Shown here piece after piece: positions 18,553 to 28,145 of a stretch of DNA of 64,000 nucleotides. A model generated the notes under the pieces. The model searched no databases, was not told the DNA's origin, and worked only from the letters and a program-made list of their open reading frames with translations. The DNA lies in the NCBI RefSeq assembly GCF_014643595.1, contig NZ_BMJT01000001.1, forward strand, positions 372,001 to 436,000, read 5' to 3'. The DNA is from Lysinibacillus alkalisoli (GTDB lineage: Bacteria; Bacillota; Bacilli; Bacillales_A; Planococcaceae). Positions within the stretch are counted from its first letter, which is position 1; each line of letters starts with the position of its first letter. Both the position numbers and the translations under genes were made by a program.

Positions 18553-18566
18553 TGAGCGAGCGTTCA
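18553..18566. promoter_or_regulatory. Candidate TetR-family operator
   Basis: TGAGCGAGCGTTCA is an imperfect palindrome of the form TGAnCG-NN-CGnTCA. This form resembles the operators of several fatty-acid-responsive TetR repressors. It lies just downstream of the predicted promoter and upstream of the thiolase start. A TetR gene closes the same operon (22979-23623), so autorepression of the whole unit is likely. Confidence 0.55.
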
Positions 18567-18608
18567 GTCGCGATTGCTTAATTTTAGGGGGTAGAGGGGT
18601 GTATGAAA

Positions 18609-19802
18609 ATGAATCGAACAGTTATTTTAGACGGGGCGCGAACAGCCTTTGGCAAAATGGGTGGTGCCTTAAGTTCATTATCGGCAAGTGATCTAGGTGG
18701 AGTGGCGATCAAAGAAGCTTTACATCGAGCAAATGTAGCACCAACTCAAGTCGGTGAGGTTATTATGGGGAATGTTTTACAAGCAGGCCAAGGTCAAATA
18801 CCTTCTCGACAAGCTGCTGTAAAGGGAGGCATACCCTTCCATGTCAAGACAGAAACAATTAATAAAGTATGCGCATCAGGCATGCGAAGTGTTACATTAG
18901 CTGACCAAATTATTCGCTTAGGCGAAGAGGAAGTAATCGTTGCAGGGGGCATGGAGTCTATGTCTAAAGCGCCTTATTACTCAATGAATGCACGTCAAGG
19001 TTTACGCATGGGGGATGCAAAACTAATTGATGGCATGGTATTTGATGGTTTATCTTGTGCCTTTCATCCAAATCACGTGCATATGGGTACTTATGGCAAC
19101 TCGACAGCAGATAAGTTCCAATTGTCCCGTGAAGCTCAAGATGAATGGGCAGTACGCAGCCATAAACGCGCAGTTAAAGCGATAGAGACAAACAAATTTG
19201 CTGAGGAAATCGTCACAGTAGAAGTACCGCAACGTAGAGGTGAGCCCATTAAGGTGAATCAAGACGAGGCAGTGCGTCCCAATACAACGATGGAGACGTT
19301 AGCAACACTTCGTCCAGCTTTTGATAAGGATGGCACGATTACAGCAGGCAACGCACCTGGTGTGAACGACGGGGCATGTGCACTCATCTTAATGAGTGAA
19401 AAGAGAGCGCAGCAAGAAAATAAAAAGCCGCTTGCTTATATTTTAGGGCATGCTGAAGTTGGCGTAGCACCTGAAGATTTCCCGCAGACACCAGGCTTAG
19501 TCATTAATGAGTTGTTAAAGAAAACAGGCAAAACAATAGATGATATTACAGCCGTTGAGATTAATGAGGCATTTGCAGCAGTGGCTTTAGTAAGTAATCA
19601 AATTGCAGGTTTACCTGAGGATAAAGTAAATATCAATGGTGGAGCAGTGGCTTTAGGGCATCCGATTGGGGCATCGGGTGCACGTATTATTTTAACATTA
19701 GCTTATGAGCTTAGACGTCAAGGCGGCGGTGTGGGAATTGCTGCAATTTGTTCTGGGGGAGGACAAGGTGACGCGATTATGATTGAAGTACCAAAGGAAT
19801 AA
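18609..19802 (+). CDS. Acetyl-CoA C-acetyltransferase (thiolase)
   Basis: This thiolase II-family enzyme of 397 residues condenses two acetyl-CoA or cleaves acetoacetyl-CoA. Active-site elements are all visible: the nucleophilic Cys in [10 protein letters not shown] (Cys88), His in [11 protein letters not shown] (near 353) and the second Cys in ICSGGGQGD (near 383). ATG 18609 is preferred over ATG 18603 because AGAGGGG (18593-18599) is then 9 bases away. It is the first gene of an operon with 3-hydroxybutyryl-CoA dehydrogenase and two acyl-CoA dehydrogenases, the same set as B. subtilis mmgABC, located where B. subtilis has fadF-acdA. Confidence 0.93.
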   Translation: MNRTVILDGARTAFGKMGGALSSLSASDLGGVAIKEALHRANVAPTQVGEVIMGNVLQAGQGQIPSRQAAVKGGIPFHVKTETINKVCASGMRSVTLADQIIRLGEEEVIVAGGMESMSKAPYYSMNARQGLRMGDAKLIDGMVFDGLSCAFHPNHVHMGTYGNSTADKFQLSREAQDEWAVRSHKRAVKAIETNKFAEEIVTVEVPQRRGEPIKVNQDEAVRPNTTMETLATLRPAFDKDGTITAGNAPGVNDGACALILMSEKRAQQENKKPLAYILGHAEVGVAPEDFPQTPGLVINELLKKTGKTIDDITAVEINEAFAAVALVSNQIAGLPEDKVNINGGAVALGHPIGASGARIILTLAYELRRQGGGVGIAAICSGGGQGDAIMIEVPKE

Positions 19803-19814
19803 GGGGAGAATAAA

Positions 19815-20666
19815 ATGGAAATTAAAAAAGTGATGGTCATCGGGGCTGGACAAATGGGGTCAGGTATTGCGCAAGTATGTGCGCAAGCTGGGTTTGAAGT
19901 GATACTGAACGATATGAAACAAGCGTTTTATGAGCGCGGCATTGGCGTTATTACTAAAAATTTAACGCGTGACGTGGAGAAAGGCCGCAAAACGGCGGAG
20001 CAAAAAGAAGCGATTTTAGGACGTATTACAATGTCTGTAGATTTGAACGATGCAAAAGATGTAGACATTATTATTGAAGCAGCGGTTGAAAATATGGAGA
20101 TTAAACAAACGATTTTCAAACAATTAGATGAAATTGCACCTTCGCATGCCATTTTAGCAACAAATACTTCTTCACTACCAATTACAGAAATTGCAGCTGT
20201 AACAAAGCGTCCTGCTCAAGTGATTGGGATGCACTATATGAATCCTGTACCTGTAATGAAATTAGTGGAAATTATTCGTGGTCTAGCTACTTCTGATGAG
20301 GTATATCAAGCGGTTGAGAATATGACGTATCAGTTAGATAAAACACCAGTAGAAGTAAATGACTTCCCTGGTTTTATCTCTAATCGTATTTTGATGCCTA
20401 TGATAAACGAAGCTGTGTATGCATTATATGAGGGTGTGGCTTCTAAAGAGGCAATTGATGATGTCATGAAAATGGGAATGAACCATCCAATGGGGCCTTT
20501 AACATTAGCTGACTTCATTGGTTTGGATACTTGTTTGTATATTATGGAAGTTTTACATGATGGATTAGGTGATAGTAAATACCGTCCTTGTCCATTACTA
20601 CGTAAGTATGTAGCAGCAGGTTGGTTAGGTAAGAAATCAGGGCGCGGCTTTTACGAGTACGAGTAA
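19815..20666 (+). CDS. 3-hydroxybutyryl-CoA dehydrogenase
   Basis: This is an NAD(P)-dependent enzyme of 283 residues, the usual length of the Hbd/MmgB/PaaH family. The N-terminal Rossmann loop [11 protein letters not shown] (10-20) binds the cofactor. [13 protein letters not shown], the catalytic His in [16 protein letters not shown] (His140) and [11 protein letters not shown] are family signatures. It interconverts acetoacetyl-CoA and 3-hydroxybutyryl-CoA and follows thiolase by 12 bases with its own GGGGAG site. Confidence 0.93.
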   Translation: MEIKKVMVIGAGQMGSGIAQVCAQAGFEVILNDMKQAFYERGIGVITKNLTRDVEKGRKTAEQKEAILGRITMSVDLNDAKDVDIIIEAAVENMEIKQTIFKQLDEIAPSHAILATNTSSLPITEIAAVTKRPAQVIGMHYMNPVPVMKLVEIIRGLATSDEVYQAVENMTYQLDKTPVEVNDFPGFISNRILMPMINEAVYALYEGVASKEAIDDVMKMGMNHPMGPLTLADFIGLDTCLYIMEVLHDGLGDSKYRPCPLLRKYVAAGWLGKKSGRGFYEYE

Positions 20667-20678
20667 GGAGTGAGGAAC

Positions 20679-21818
20679 GTGAATTTACAATTTACTGAAG
20701 AGCAATTAATGATGAGAGATATGGTACGTGATTTTGCGCAAAACGAGATTGCACCGTTTATTGAGCGTATGGAAGAAGGGGAGTTCCCCCGTGAAATCCT
20801 AGCTAAGATGGGTGAACTAGGCTTGATGGGGATTACAGCACCAGAAGAATTAGGTGGGTCAAACATGGATTTCACCTCTTATATTATTGCGATTAATGAG
20901 TTATCGAAGGTAAGTGCAGTAGTAGGTGTTATTTTATCTGTACATACATCAGTGGGGACAAATCCTATCATTTATTTTGGCAATGAGGAGCAAAAACAAA
21001 AATATGTACCTAAGTTAGCATCAGGGGAGTATTTAGGCGCATTTTGTTTAACTGAACCTAATGCAGGTTCAGATGCGGGCTCATTGAAGTCAAAAGCGAT
21101 AAGAGATGGCAATGATTATATCATTAATGGCTCAAAAGTTTTCATTACAAATGGCGGGGAAGCCGATGTTTATGTCGTATTTGCTGTAACAGACGCTACG
21201 AAAGGCTCTCGAGGTATTTCAGCCTTTATTGTGGAAAAAGACACAGAAGGCTTGATTATTGGGAAAAATGAAGAGAAAATGGGGTTACACGGTTCTCGTA
21301 CAGTCCAACTAACATTTGAAAATATGCGCATACCAGAAGAAAATTTGCTTGGTAAAGAAGGCGAAGGTTTTAAAATTGCTATGGCGAACCTAGACGTAGG
21401 ACGCATAGGCATAGCAGCACAATCTTTAGGAATTGCAGAAGCGGCTTTAGAAGCTGCAACTAACTATGCTAAGGAGAGAGTACAGTTTGGTAAGCCAATA
21501 GCAGCACAACAAGGGGTTGGCTTTAAATTAGCCGATATGGCAACAGCTGTAGAAGCATCAAAGTTACTGGTGTATCGTGCAGCTAATTTGCGCTCAGAGG
21601 GCAAACCGTGTGGACAAGAAGCATCGATGGCTAAATTATTTGCTTCTAAAACAGCAGTAGAAACTGCTATAGAAGCTATTCAAGTATTTGGCGGATATGG
21701 TTATACAAAAGATTATCCAGTGGAGCGTTATTTCCGTGATGCGAAAGTAACAGAGATTTACGAGGGGACTAGCGAAATCCAACGCCTAGTCATTGGGAAA
21801 CATATGTTAACAGACTAA
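20679..21818 (+). CDS. Acyl-CoA dehydrogenase (first paralogue)
   Basis: This flavoprotein has 379 residues. The GTG at 20679 is preferred to the GTG at 20670 since AAGGAG (20665-20670) then has 8-base spacing. Family marks are [13 protein letters not shown] (FAD/substrate contact), the VFITNGG segment, [18 protein letters not shown] and the catalytic base Glu in [13 protein letters not shown] near the C-terminus. It is likely a short-chain (butyryl-CoA-like) dehydrogenase feeding electrons to ETF. It lies only 12 bases after the dehydrogenase gene. Confidence 0.93.
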   Translation: MNLQFTEEQLMMRDMVRDFAQNEIAPFIERMEEGEFPREILAKMGELGLMGITAPEELGGSNMDFTSYIIAINELSKVSAVVGVILSVHTSVGTNPIIYFGNEEQKQKYVPKLASGEYLGAFCLTEPNAGSDAGSLKSKAIRDGNDYIINGSKVFITNGGEADVYVVFAVTDATKGSRGISAFIVEKDTEGLIIGKNEEKMGLHGSRTVQLTFENMRIPEENLLGKEGEGFKIAMANLDVGRIGIAAQSLGIAEAALEAATNYAKERVQFGKPIAAQQGVGFKLADMATAVEASKLLVYRAANLRSEGKPCGQEASMAKLFASKTAVETAIEAIQVFGGYGYTKDYPVERYFRDAKVTEIYEGTSEIQRLVIGKHMLTD

Positions 21819-21838
21819 TAAAAAAGGGGATTATAGCA

Positions 21839-22975
21839 ATGAACTTTCAATTATCTGAAGAGCATGAAATGATTCGTAAAATGGTACGCGATTTTGCAGA
21901 GAATGAAGTAGCGCCTACTGCAGCAGAGCGTGATGAGAATGAGACTTTTGATATGGCGATCTTTAACCAAATGGCTGAATTAGGATTAACAGGTATCCCG
22001 TGGCCAGAAGAGTATGGCGGGGCAGGTATGGATTATTTAGCCTATGTGATTACTATTGAAGAGTTATCACGCGTATGTGCTTCCACAGCAGTCGTGTTAT
22101 CAGCACACACATCATTAGCGGGATGGCCAATTTATAAGTATGGTAATGAAGAGCAAAAGCAAAAGTATTTACGTCCAATGGCTGAAGGTAAAAAAGTGGG
22201 TGCTTATGGTTTAACAGAGCCTGGTTCTGGTTCAGATGCAGGTGGTATGAAAACCACAGCTAGACTCGATGGTGATGCGTATGTATTAAATGGGTCGAAA
22301 ATCTTCATTACAAATGGTGGTATCGCGGATACATATGTTGTGTTTGCTGTAACAGACCCTACGTCTAAACATGGAACAAGTGCATTTATTGTAGAGGCTG
22401 ATACGCCAGGATTCTCAGTGGGCAAAAAAGAAAAGAAACTCGGCATTCGCTCATCACCAACAACAGAAATTATGTTTGATAATTGTCGCATACCAAAAGA
22501 AAATCTACTTGGTAAAGAAGGCGAAGGTTTTATCATTGCTATGAAAACATTAGATGGTGGGCGTAATGGGATCGCAGCACAAGCAGTGGGGATTGCACAA
22601 GGTGCGTTAGATGCGGCAGTAGGTTACGCTAAAGAACGTGTTCAATTTGGTAAACCAATTGCTGCGCAACAAGGCATTTCATTTAAATTAGCTGATATGG
22701 CAACACAAACAGAAGCATCTCGCTTACTAACTTATCAAGCAGCATGGTTAGAGTCGAATGATTTACCATATGGTAAAGCTTCTGCAATGGCTAAGTTAAT
22801 GGCTGGGGATACGGCGATGAAAGTAACGACCGATGCTGTGCAAGTGTATGGTGGTTATGGTTATACAAAAGATTATCCAGTAGAACGCTATATGCGTGAT
22901 GCAAAAATCACACAAATTTATGAAGGAACGCAAGAGATTCAACGCCTTGTAATCTCGCGTATGTTAACAAAATAA
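21839..22975 (+). CDS. acdA: Acyl-CoA dehydrogenase (second paralogue, AcdA-like)
   Basis: A 378-residue paralogue of the preceding protein, with [31 protein letters not shown] and the catalytic [13 protein letters not shown] segment. In B. subtilis acdA occupies the place just upstream of rpoE and pyrG, as here apart from the TetR and small genes. A GGGGA site precedes the ATG. The tandem arrangement probably reflects a duplication followed by different chain-length preferences. Confidence 0.9.
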   Translation: MNFQLSEEHEMIRKMVRDFAENEVAPTAAERDENETFDMAIFNQMAELGLTGIPWPEEYGGAGMDYLAYVITIEELSRVCASTAVVLSAHTSLAGWPIYKYGNEEQKQKYLRPMAEGKKVGAYGLTEPGSGSDAGGMKTTARLDGDAYVLNGSKIFITNGGIADTYVVFAVTDPTSKHGTSAFIVEADTPGFSVGKKEKKLGIRSSPTTEIMFDNCRIPKENLLGKEGEGFIIAMKTLDGGRNGIAAQAVGIAQGALDAAVGYAKERVQFGKPIAAQQGISFKLADMATQTEASRLLTYQAAWLESNDLPYGKASAMAKLMAGDTAMKVTTDAVQVYGGYGYTKDYPVERYMRDAKITQIYEGTQEIQRLVISRMLTK

Positions 22976-22978
22976 TTT

Positions 22979-23623
22979 ATGACTGAAAAACAAGATAAAA
23001 TAGTAGTACAAACATCTGTAAAAGATGAGAGTTTAATAGCAATTCGCCGTAAACAAATGATCCAAGGCGCCATTAAGTTATTTAAAGAAAAAGGTTTTCA
23101 TCGTGCGACAACAAGAGAAATTGCTAAAGCAGCAGGTTTTAGCATTGGTACCTTATATGAATATATCCGCTCTAAAGAGGATGTGTTATACCTTGTATGT
23201 GACAGTATTTTTAATGAGGTAATGAATCAGTTATCGGAGTTCCCAACACAGTCTGGCACTTTAAAAGAGTTAAAAGGTGCGATTAAAGAGTATTTTTATT
23301 TAATTGATGGTATGGTAGATGAATTTACAATTATGTATCAAGAAACTAAATCATTAAAAAAAGAAGCCTTGTTATATGTATTTTCAAAAGAATTTGAGAT
23401 GGTAGCTATTTTTGAAGAGATTTTAAAAAATTGCGTAGCAACAGGTGAATTAAAGATGTCTGATAAAGAAATTCACCTTGCTGCAAATAATATCGTTGTA
23501 CAAGGACAGAGTTGGGCTTTCCGTAAATGGGCTTTGCACTCACATCATTCCATTGATGAATTTATTGATTTGCAAACGAAAATGTTTATCAACGGGATTA
23601 AAGGATTCTCAGCCAAGGAATAA
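22979..23623 (+). CDS. TetR-family regulator, probable repressor of the acyl-CoA operon
   Basis: This protein has 214 residues and starts 3 bases after the acyl-CoA dehydrogenase stop, so it is co-transcribed with it. Residues about 20-75 form the TetR helix-turn-helix: IRRKQMIQGAIKLFKEKGF, TTREIAKAAGFSIGTLYEYIRSKEDVLY. The rest is a ligand domain resembling FadR-type acyl-CoA sensors. Its place at the end of a beta-oxidation operon with a palindrome at the promoter supports autorepression relieved by acyl-CoA. The ligand is inferred. Confidence 0.88.
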   Translation: MTEKQDKIVVQTSVKDESLIAIRRKQMIQGAIKLFKEKGFHRATTREIAKAAGFSIGTLYEYIRSKEDVLYLVCDSIFNEVMNQLSEFPTQSGTLKELKGAIKEYFYLIDGMVDEFTIMYQETKSLKKEALLYVFSKEFEMVAIFEEILKNCVATGELKMSDKEIHLAANNIVVQGQSWAFRKWALHSHHSIDEFIDLQTKMFINGIKGFSAKE

Positions 23624-23627
23624 CTAT

Positions 23628-23670
23628 AAAAGTGTAGCGAGTGTGTATCACACTTTACTACACTTTTTTT
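23628..23670 (+). terminator. Rho-independent terminator after the TetR gene
   Basis: AAAAGTGTAG (23628-23637) pairs with CTACACTTTT (23658-23667), with an inner GTGTG/CACAC stem, and runs into a T tract. Confidence 0.8.
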
Positions 23671-23748
23671 CGTGTTTGATAAAGTCGTTTTTCTATGTTT
23701 TATAGGATGATTTACATAATAAATATGAGTTTTTTGTCATGTTTTAAT

Positions 23749-23777
23749 TATACATAACAATGACTTTTCGCTATAAT
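23749..23777 (+). promoter_or_regulatory. Candidate promoter of the small membrane-protein gene
   Basis: A perfect -10 TATAAT (23772-23777) has a TATACA-like -35 (23749-23754) 17 bases upstream. It is the only good promoter-like element before the 55-residue ORF and may also serve rpoE. Confidence 0.5.
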
Positions 23778-23805
23778 GAAAAGAAAAGATAGCAGGTGTT
23801 AGTAA

Positions 23806-23973
23806 ATGACAAAGGCAACGATTTCATATGGTATAATTGGCGTATTACTTCTTGTCGTAACGATTTTATATAATGAACAATTAGCATCCATTCCGTTGCT
23901 ACTTTTGTCAGCCTATTTATTTTTTTTAGGAATACAAAAAATGCGACTGATAAAAAAACAAAATTCAAAGTAG
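23806..23973 (+). CDS. Small two-helix membrane protein of unknown function
   Basis: A 55-codon ORF begins MTKATISYGI and shows two hydrophobic stretches (about 6-21 and 29-43) separated by a short polar loop with YNEQ, then a basic tail KMRLIKKQNSK. A perfect TATAAT box lies 30 bases upstream and AGCAGGTG precedes the ATG. These features favour a real gene over chance. I do not recognise the family. It sits alone between the TetR terminator and rpoE. Confidence 0.5.
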   Translation: MTKATISYGIIGVLLLVVTILYNEQLASIPLLLLSAYLFFLGIQKMRLIKKQNSK

Positions 23974-24056
23974 CTATTATAATAGAACATTGTATATAAT
24001 GAATATTATGCTCGCTGACGGTAAGCAAGAGATAATTGAAAGGACGTGCATTTTTA

Positions 24057-24644
24057 GTGGATTTTCGTAATATGACAGCACAACAATTGGCAGAAGAAGC
24101 TTTAGTAGATTTAGCATATGCAGTTTTAAAAGATCAACGTCGCTCGTTAAATTTTGAAGCATTAATGGCTGAGTTACAAAAGTTAAAAGGTTTAACAAAT
24201 GCAGAATTACAAACTAAATTACAACAATTTTATACAGATATTAATATTGATGGTCGTTTTCTTTTAAACCAAGAAGATGGTTGGGGTCTACGTGAGTGGT
24301 ATAAAGTAGAGCAAATTGAAGAAGAAACAGCGCCATCTGTTAAAACACGTAAGAAAAAATCAAAAGCTAAAGAAGATGATTTTGACGATGTGGAAGAATT
24401 AGAAGCAGAAGAAGCGCTAGAATTCGACGATGAATTAGAAGACTATGAAGAAGACGAAGAAGAAGATGAAAAACCTGTAGTAGAACCAATTGGCTTTGGC
24501 AAAGAGGATGAACTAGAGGAAGAAGAAATCGAAGAAGAAGCGGAAATCGACGAAGTGTTGATTGAAGACGAAGAATTTGAACTGGATGAAGAAGATGAAG
24601 ACCTTGAAGAAGACGACGAAGAAGAATATGAAGAAGAGAAGTAA
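24057..24644 (+). CDS. rpoE: RNA polymerase delta subunit
   Basis: This is the Firmicute delta factor, which improves recycling and promoter selectivity of RNA polymerase. The N-terminal globular domain (about 1-90) carries ALMAELQKLKG and LQQFYTDINIDGRFLLNQEDGWGLREWY, closely matching the family. The C-terminal half is an almost uninterrupted Glu/Asp tail. The start is taken as GTG 24057 (MDFRNMT), giving 195 residues, though AAAGGA is 12 bases away and an earlier TTG at 24036 is possible. The position before pyrG is conserved in Bacillales. Confidence 0.92.
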   Translation: MDFRNMTAQQLAEEALVDLAYAVLKDQRRSLNFEALMAELQKLKGLTNAELQTKLQQFYTDINIDGRFLLNQEDGWGLREWYKVEQIEEETAPSVKTRKKKSKAKEDDFDDVEELEAEEALEFDDELEDYEEDEEEDEKPVVEPIGFGKEDELEEEEIEEEAEIDEVLIEDEEFELDEEDEDLEEDDEEEYEEEK

Positions 24645-24670
24645 TTCTTTAAATTCGCATTATAAATTTC

Positions 24671-24781
24671 TTGACTTATAATGCTAATACGTTTAATCTT
24701 TTATTTGGGCTCCTTTTAAGAGGAGAATGACCGTATAAATAATACGCTCCCCCTGCAAATATGGCAGGAGGAGCGTTTTTT
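24671..24781 (+). promoter_or_regulatory. pyrG promoter and CTP-sensing attenuator leader
   Basis: TTGACT (24671-24676) and a -10-like TAATCT (24694-24699) precede GGGCTCC at 24707-24713. In B. subtilis pyrG the same GGGC start allows RNA polymerase to add extra G residues when CTP is low; the poly-G then pairs with the pyrimidine-rich 5' arm of a downstream terminator and blocks it. Here a terminator stem lies at 24745-24756/24764-24775, followed by seven T, and its 5' arm contains CTCCCCC (24747-24753). All parts of that mechanism are visible. Confidence 0.85.
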
Positions 24782-24861
24782 TATTTTAGCTGTAGCCGAT
24801 GTGCTAGTGGCTTTTTCTTGTTTTAGGCAAGCATTATGAATGAAAAGGGAGGAATTTTGTA

Positions 24862-26454
24862 ATGACAAAATATATTTTTGTAACAGGTGGCGTAGTATCA
24901 TCACTTGGTAAAGGAATCGTAGCCGCATCTTTAGGACGTTTATTAAAAAATCGAGGTTTAGAGGTAACGATTCAAAAATTCGACCCGTATATTAACATTG
25001 ACCCAGGTACAATGAGTCCATATCAACATGGTGAAGTGTTTGTAACAGATGATGGTGCAGAGGCTGACTTAGACTTAGGTCACTATGAACGTTTTATTGA
25101 TATTAATTTAGGTAAACATTCGACAGTAACATCAGGACGCGTATATCAAACGGTATTAAATAAAGAGCGCCGTGGTGATTACAATGGTGGTACAGTACAA
25201 GTAATCCCGCACATTACCAATGAAATTAAAGACCGCATTCAACGCGCAGGCCGTGAGACAAATGCTGATGTCGTTATTACTGAAGTAGGCGGTACAGTAG
25301 GTGATATTGAATCATTACCATTTTTAGAAGCAATTCGACAAATGCGTACGAATTTAGGTCACAATAATGTGATGTATATTCACTGTACATTGTTACCTTA
25401 TATTAAAGCAGCAGGTGAATTGAAAACAAAACCAACGCAACATTCTGTGAAGGAATTGCGTTCATTAGGTATTCAACCAAATATCATTGTTGTGCGTACA
25501 GAACAAGAAGTACCTGAAGATATGAAAGAGAAAATTGCGTTATTCTGTGATGTACAAAAACATGAAGTCATTGAATCAGCAGACGTTGAGCATTTATATG
25601 AAGTACCACTGAACTTGCACAAACAAGATTTAGACGATATTGTTTTAGACCACTTTGGCTTAGTAGCACCAGAAGCTGACATGGTAGAGTGGCGTGCCTT
25701 AGTAGAACGCGTTAAAAATTTACAAGGCACACGTAAAATTGCATTAGTAGGTAAGTATGTTGAGTTACAAGATGCGTATATCTCAGTAGTAGAGGCATTG
25801 CGCCATGCAGGTTATCATTATGATACAGATATTGAAATTGACTGGGTGAATGCAGAGGACGTAACAGCTGACAATGTGGCTGATTTATTAGCGTCAGCGG
25901 ATGGTATTGTTGTGCCAGGTGGCTTTGGTGATCGAGGTGTGGAAGGTAAAATTGAAGCAATTCGTTTTGCGCGTGAAAATGATACACCATTCTTAGGCAT
26001 TTGCTTAGGCATGCAGTTAGCTACAGTTGAGTTTGCACGCCATGTGCTTAACTTAAAAGGCGCACACTCTACAGAAATTGATGCCGATACAGCTTACCCA
26101 ATCATTGATATTTTGCCAGACAAAAAAGAAGAAGTAGACCTTGGCGGTACGCTTCGTTTAGGACTATATCCATGTAAAGTTAAAGAGAGTACAAAAGCAC
26201 ACGAGGCGTATGATAATGACTTAGTATATGAGCGTCATCGCCATCGTTTTGAGTTTAATAATGAATATCGAGAGGCGATGGAAGCTGAGGGGCTTGTATT
26301 CTCAGGCGTGAGCCCAGATAATCGTTTAGTAGAGATTATTGAGTTACCAACCAACCGTTTCTTTGTAGCAGCTCAATTCCATCCAGAGCTTGTATCTCGT
26401 CCAAATCGCCCACAACCATTATTCCGCGATTTTATTAAATCAACATTACAATAA
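24862..26454 (+). CDS. pyrG: CTP synthase
   Basis: The enzyme converts UTP to CTP with glutamine or ammonia. It has 530 residues, normal for the family. The N-terminal synthetase domain opens [17 protein letters not shown] (P-loop-like) and includes GTVGDIES. The C-terminal class I glutamine amidotransferase has [10 protein letters not shown] (nucleophile Cys near 380) and FHPE near the end. A GGGAGG site precedes the ATG. Expression should respond to CTP through the leader at 24671-24781. Confidence 0.97.
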   Translation: MTKYIFVTGGVVSSLGKGIVAASLGRLLKNRGLEVTIQKFDPYINIDPGTMSPYQHGEVFVTDDGAEADLDLGHYERFIDINLGKHSTVTSGRVYQTVLNKERRGDYNGGTVQVIPHITNEIKDRIQRAGRETNADVVITEVGGTVGDIESLPFLEAIRQMRTNLGHNNVMYIHCTLLPYIKAAGELKTKPTQHSVKELRSLGIQPNIIVVRTEQEVPEDMKEKIALFCDVQKHEVIESADVEHLYEVPLNLHKQDLDDIVLDHFGLVAPEADMVEWRALVERVKNLQGTRKIALVGKYVELQDAYISVVEALRHAGYHYDTDIEIDWVNAEDVTADNVADLLASADGIVVPGGFGDRGVEGKIEAIRFARENDTPFLGICLGMQLATVEFARHVLNLKGAHSTEIDADTAYPIIDILPDKKEEVDLGGTLRLGLYPCKVKESTKAHEAYDNDLVYERHRHRFEFNNEYREAMEAEGLVFSGVSPDNRLVEIIELPTNRFFVAAQFHPELVSRPNRPQPLFRDFIKSTLQ

Positions 26455-26462
26455 TAATTAAC

Positions 26463-26496
26463 AAACCTAGAGAGTGATCTTTCTAGGTTTTTTTAT
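26463..26496 (+). terminator. Rho-independent terminator after pyrG
   Basis: AAACCTAGA (26463-26471) pairs with TCTAGGTTT (26482-26490) and is followed by a T run. Confidence 0.85.
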
Positions 26497-26505
26497 TGAA
26501 ACCTT

Positions 26506-26533
26506 TTGTATTACGAAGCGTATAAGATAAAAT
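26506..26533 (+). promoter_or_regulatory. Candidate promoter of the SLH protein gene
   Basis: TTGTAT (26506-26511) and TAAAAT (26528-26533) are separated by 16 bases, about 30 bases before the start codon. Confidence 0.45.
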
Positions 26534-26561
26534 GGAAGTAGTGACCTAAAGGGAGATGACA

Positions 26562-28070
26562 ATGATTATGACAAAAAAGATGTTTCAATTAGCGATGGCT
26601 GCCACATTGACAACAGGAGCAATTGTAGCAGTGGCGCCCACAGCAGATGCCGCGAAATTTACAGATGTGAAAGATAATAGCCCAGCAGGTAAAGCGATTA
26701 ATGCGTTAGTAGAGCGTGGTGTGATTAAAGGGTATGTTGATGGTACATTCCGTCCTGCTGCAGCTATTACACGCGGGCAAATGGCAAAAATGCTTGCTCA
26801 CTTATTAGAACTAGAAACAACAGATGTTGTGGATTATGAGTATGCCGATATTCCCCAATCACATCAATATTATGGGGCTATTTCAGCACTAACAGAACTG
26901 GGTGTCTTTAGTGGGTATGCCGATAATACATTCCGTCCTAATGAACCGATAAAACGTGAGCAAATGGCGAAGATTTTAGTAGCAGCTTATGAATTGGAGA
27001 CACCTGTCGAAACAGTCGTTACATTTAAAGACGTATTACGTAATACCGAGGTTTATCATAATATTGCGAGTTTGTATCATTATAAAGTAACAACAGGCAT
27101 CTCTCCAGAACGTTTTGGTATAGGTGAAAATGTCTCTCGTGGTCAATTTGCTCAATTTATTTTACGAGCAGAGCAAGCGGTTAAAACGCGTGTGAAAGCA
27201 ACGATTACAGCTAAGCAATTACAAGCTGAAATGATTGATGTTAATTATGAATTAGACGAGGAAGAAGCGCCATTTGTAATACATAATGATGGTGAGACAG
27301 TAGGGATTGAACCAATTGCAGAAGGTGAAAGCACCATTATTGTTTCAGGTTCTACAGTGAATGTAGAAGGTGAATATGAAGTTGATATCCAAAAGAAATA
27401 TGCCGTTACTGTAACGAAAATCAAAGGCGATTTTGCAGTTGAGCTAACAGAGGTAACAGACGTTGAGCCAACCATTATCTCTGTTGAAGAGGAAGCTTTT
27501 GGCTTTGATCCAAAGCATATCCGTTTAGAAACCGTAGAAGGTAAAGTCGTAAGTTCAGATATTTTTGGTTATGAAAAAGCATCAGAAGATGAAGAAGATT
27601 TAGCTAGTTATTCCCTTACAATTGCCGCAGAAGGCACTTATATCGCTACGTTATCTGATGATTTGGGTAATCAGAAACGATTAGCACTTGTTGTAACAAA
27701 GGATGCATTCTCACTTTTAGCTATGGAGGCTATGGAAAAAAATGAAGTAATCATCTCGAATGATGAAATTGGTTTTAACGTAGCTAATACTTATGTTGAA
27801 CAATATACAGCAGCTATGGGTAGTAACGATTTTGCAGCGATTGCCATGACAGAAGAAGGTTTGAAAATCTCTCGCAATAAAGCAGGCGCGGGTGTGTTTT
27901 CTGTTCGCTTAACAAGCGCGCAAGGTGAAGTGCTATTTGTCCATGGACTGATGAAGGAATTAGCAGGTATTACAACAATTGAGTATCAAGTATTGACAGC
28001 AGAGCAAATGGAAGAGTTGTTGGCACTTGCTAACTCACTCGGAACATCTGGTGTAGGTATGCCATTTTAA
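26562..28070 (+). CDS. S-layer homology domain surface protein
   Basis: A secreted protein of about 502 residues. Three in-frame ATGs (26556, 26562, 26568) follow AAAGGGAG; the middle one has the best spacing. A signal peptide ends at TADA-AKF. Three SLH domains follow directly (about residues 28-205), with repeated GYVDGTFRPAAAITRGQMAKML, GYADNTFRPNEPIKREQMAKIL and ISPERFGIGENVSRGQFAQFI. The remaining 300 residues are acidic and beta-rich with no recognised domain. The N-terminal SLH block anchors it to the wall. It interrupts the pyrG-ywjG-spo0F order seen in B. subtilis. Confidence 0.9.
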   Translation: MIMTKKMFQLAMAATLTTGAIVAVAPTADAAKFTDVKDNSPAGKAINALVERGVIKGYVDGTFRPAAAITRGQMAKMLAHLLELETTDVVDYEYADIPQSHQYYGAISALTELGVFSGYADNTFRPNEPIKREQMAKILVAAYELETPVETVVTFKDVLRNTEVYHNIASLYHYKVTTGISPERFGIGENVSRGQFAQFILRAEQAVKTRVKATITAKQLQAEMIDVNYELDEEEAPFVIHNDGETVGIEPIAEGESTIIVSGSTVNVEGEYEVDIQKKYAVTVTKIKGDFAVELTEVTDVEPTIISVEEEAFGFDPKHIRLETVEGKVVSSDIFGYEKASEDEEDLASYSLTIAAEGTYIATLSDDLGNQKRLALVVTKDAFSLLAMEAMEKNEVIISNDEIGFNVANTYVEQYTAAMGSNDFAAIAMTEEGLKISRNKAGAGVFSVRLTSAQGEVLFVHGLMKELAGITTIEYQVLTAEQMEELLALANSLGTSGVGMPF

Positions 28071-28082
28071 GATAAGGTAAGG

Positions 28083-28122
28083 AAACAGGCATTGGCGAAG
28101 TTTATTTCGCCAATGCCTGTTT
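28083..28122. terminator. Bidirectional terminator between the SLH gene and ywjG
   Basis: A perfect 17-bp stem (28083-28099 with 28106-28122) has T-rich flanks on the plus strand and A-rich flanks upstream. It lies between convergent genes, so it can serve both. Confidence 0.85.
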
Positions 28123-28145
28123 TAGTTTCTTAGTTGGATGTACTC

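Noticed and set aside
18552-18581. A nine-codon ORF (MSERSVAIA) overlapping the TetR operator, with AAAGGAG upstream
   Set aside because: The ribosome-binding site is only 1 base from the ATG, too close for initiation; no leader-peptide feature such as a rare-codon run or attenuator follows.
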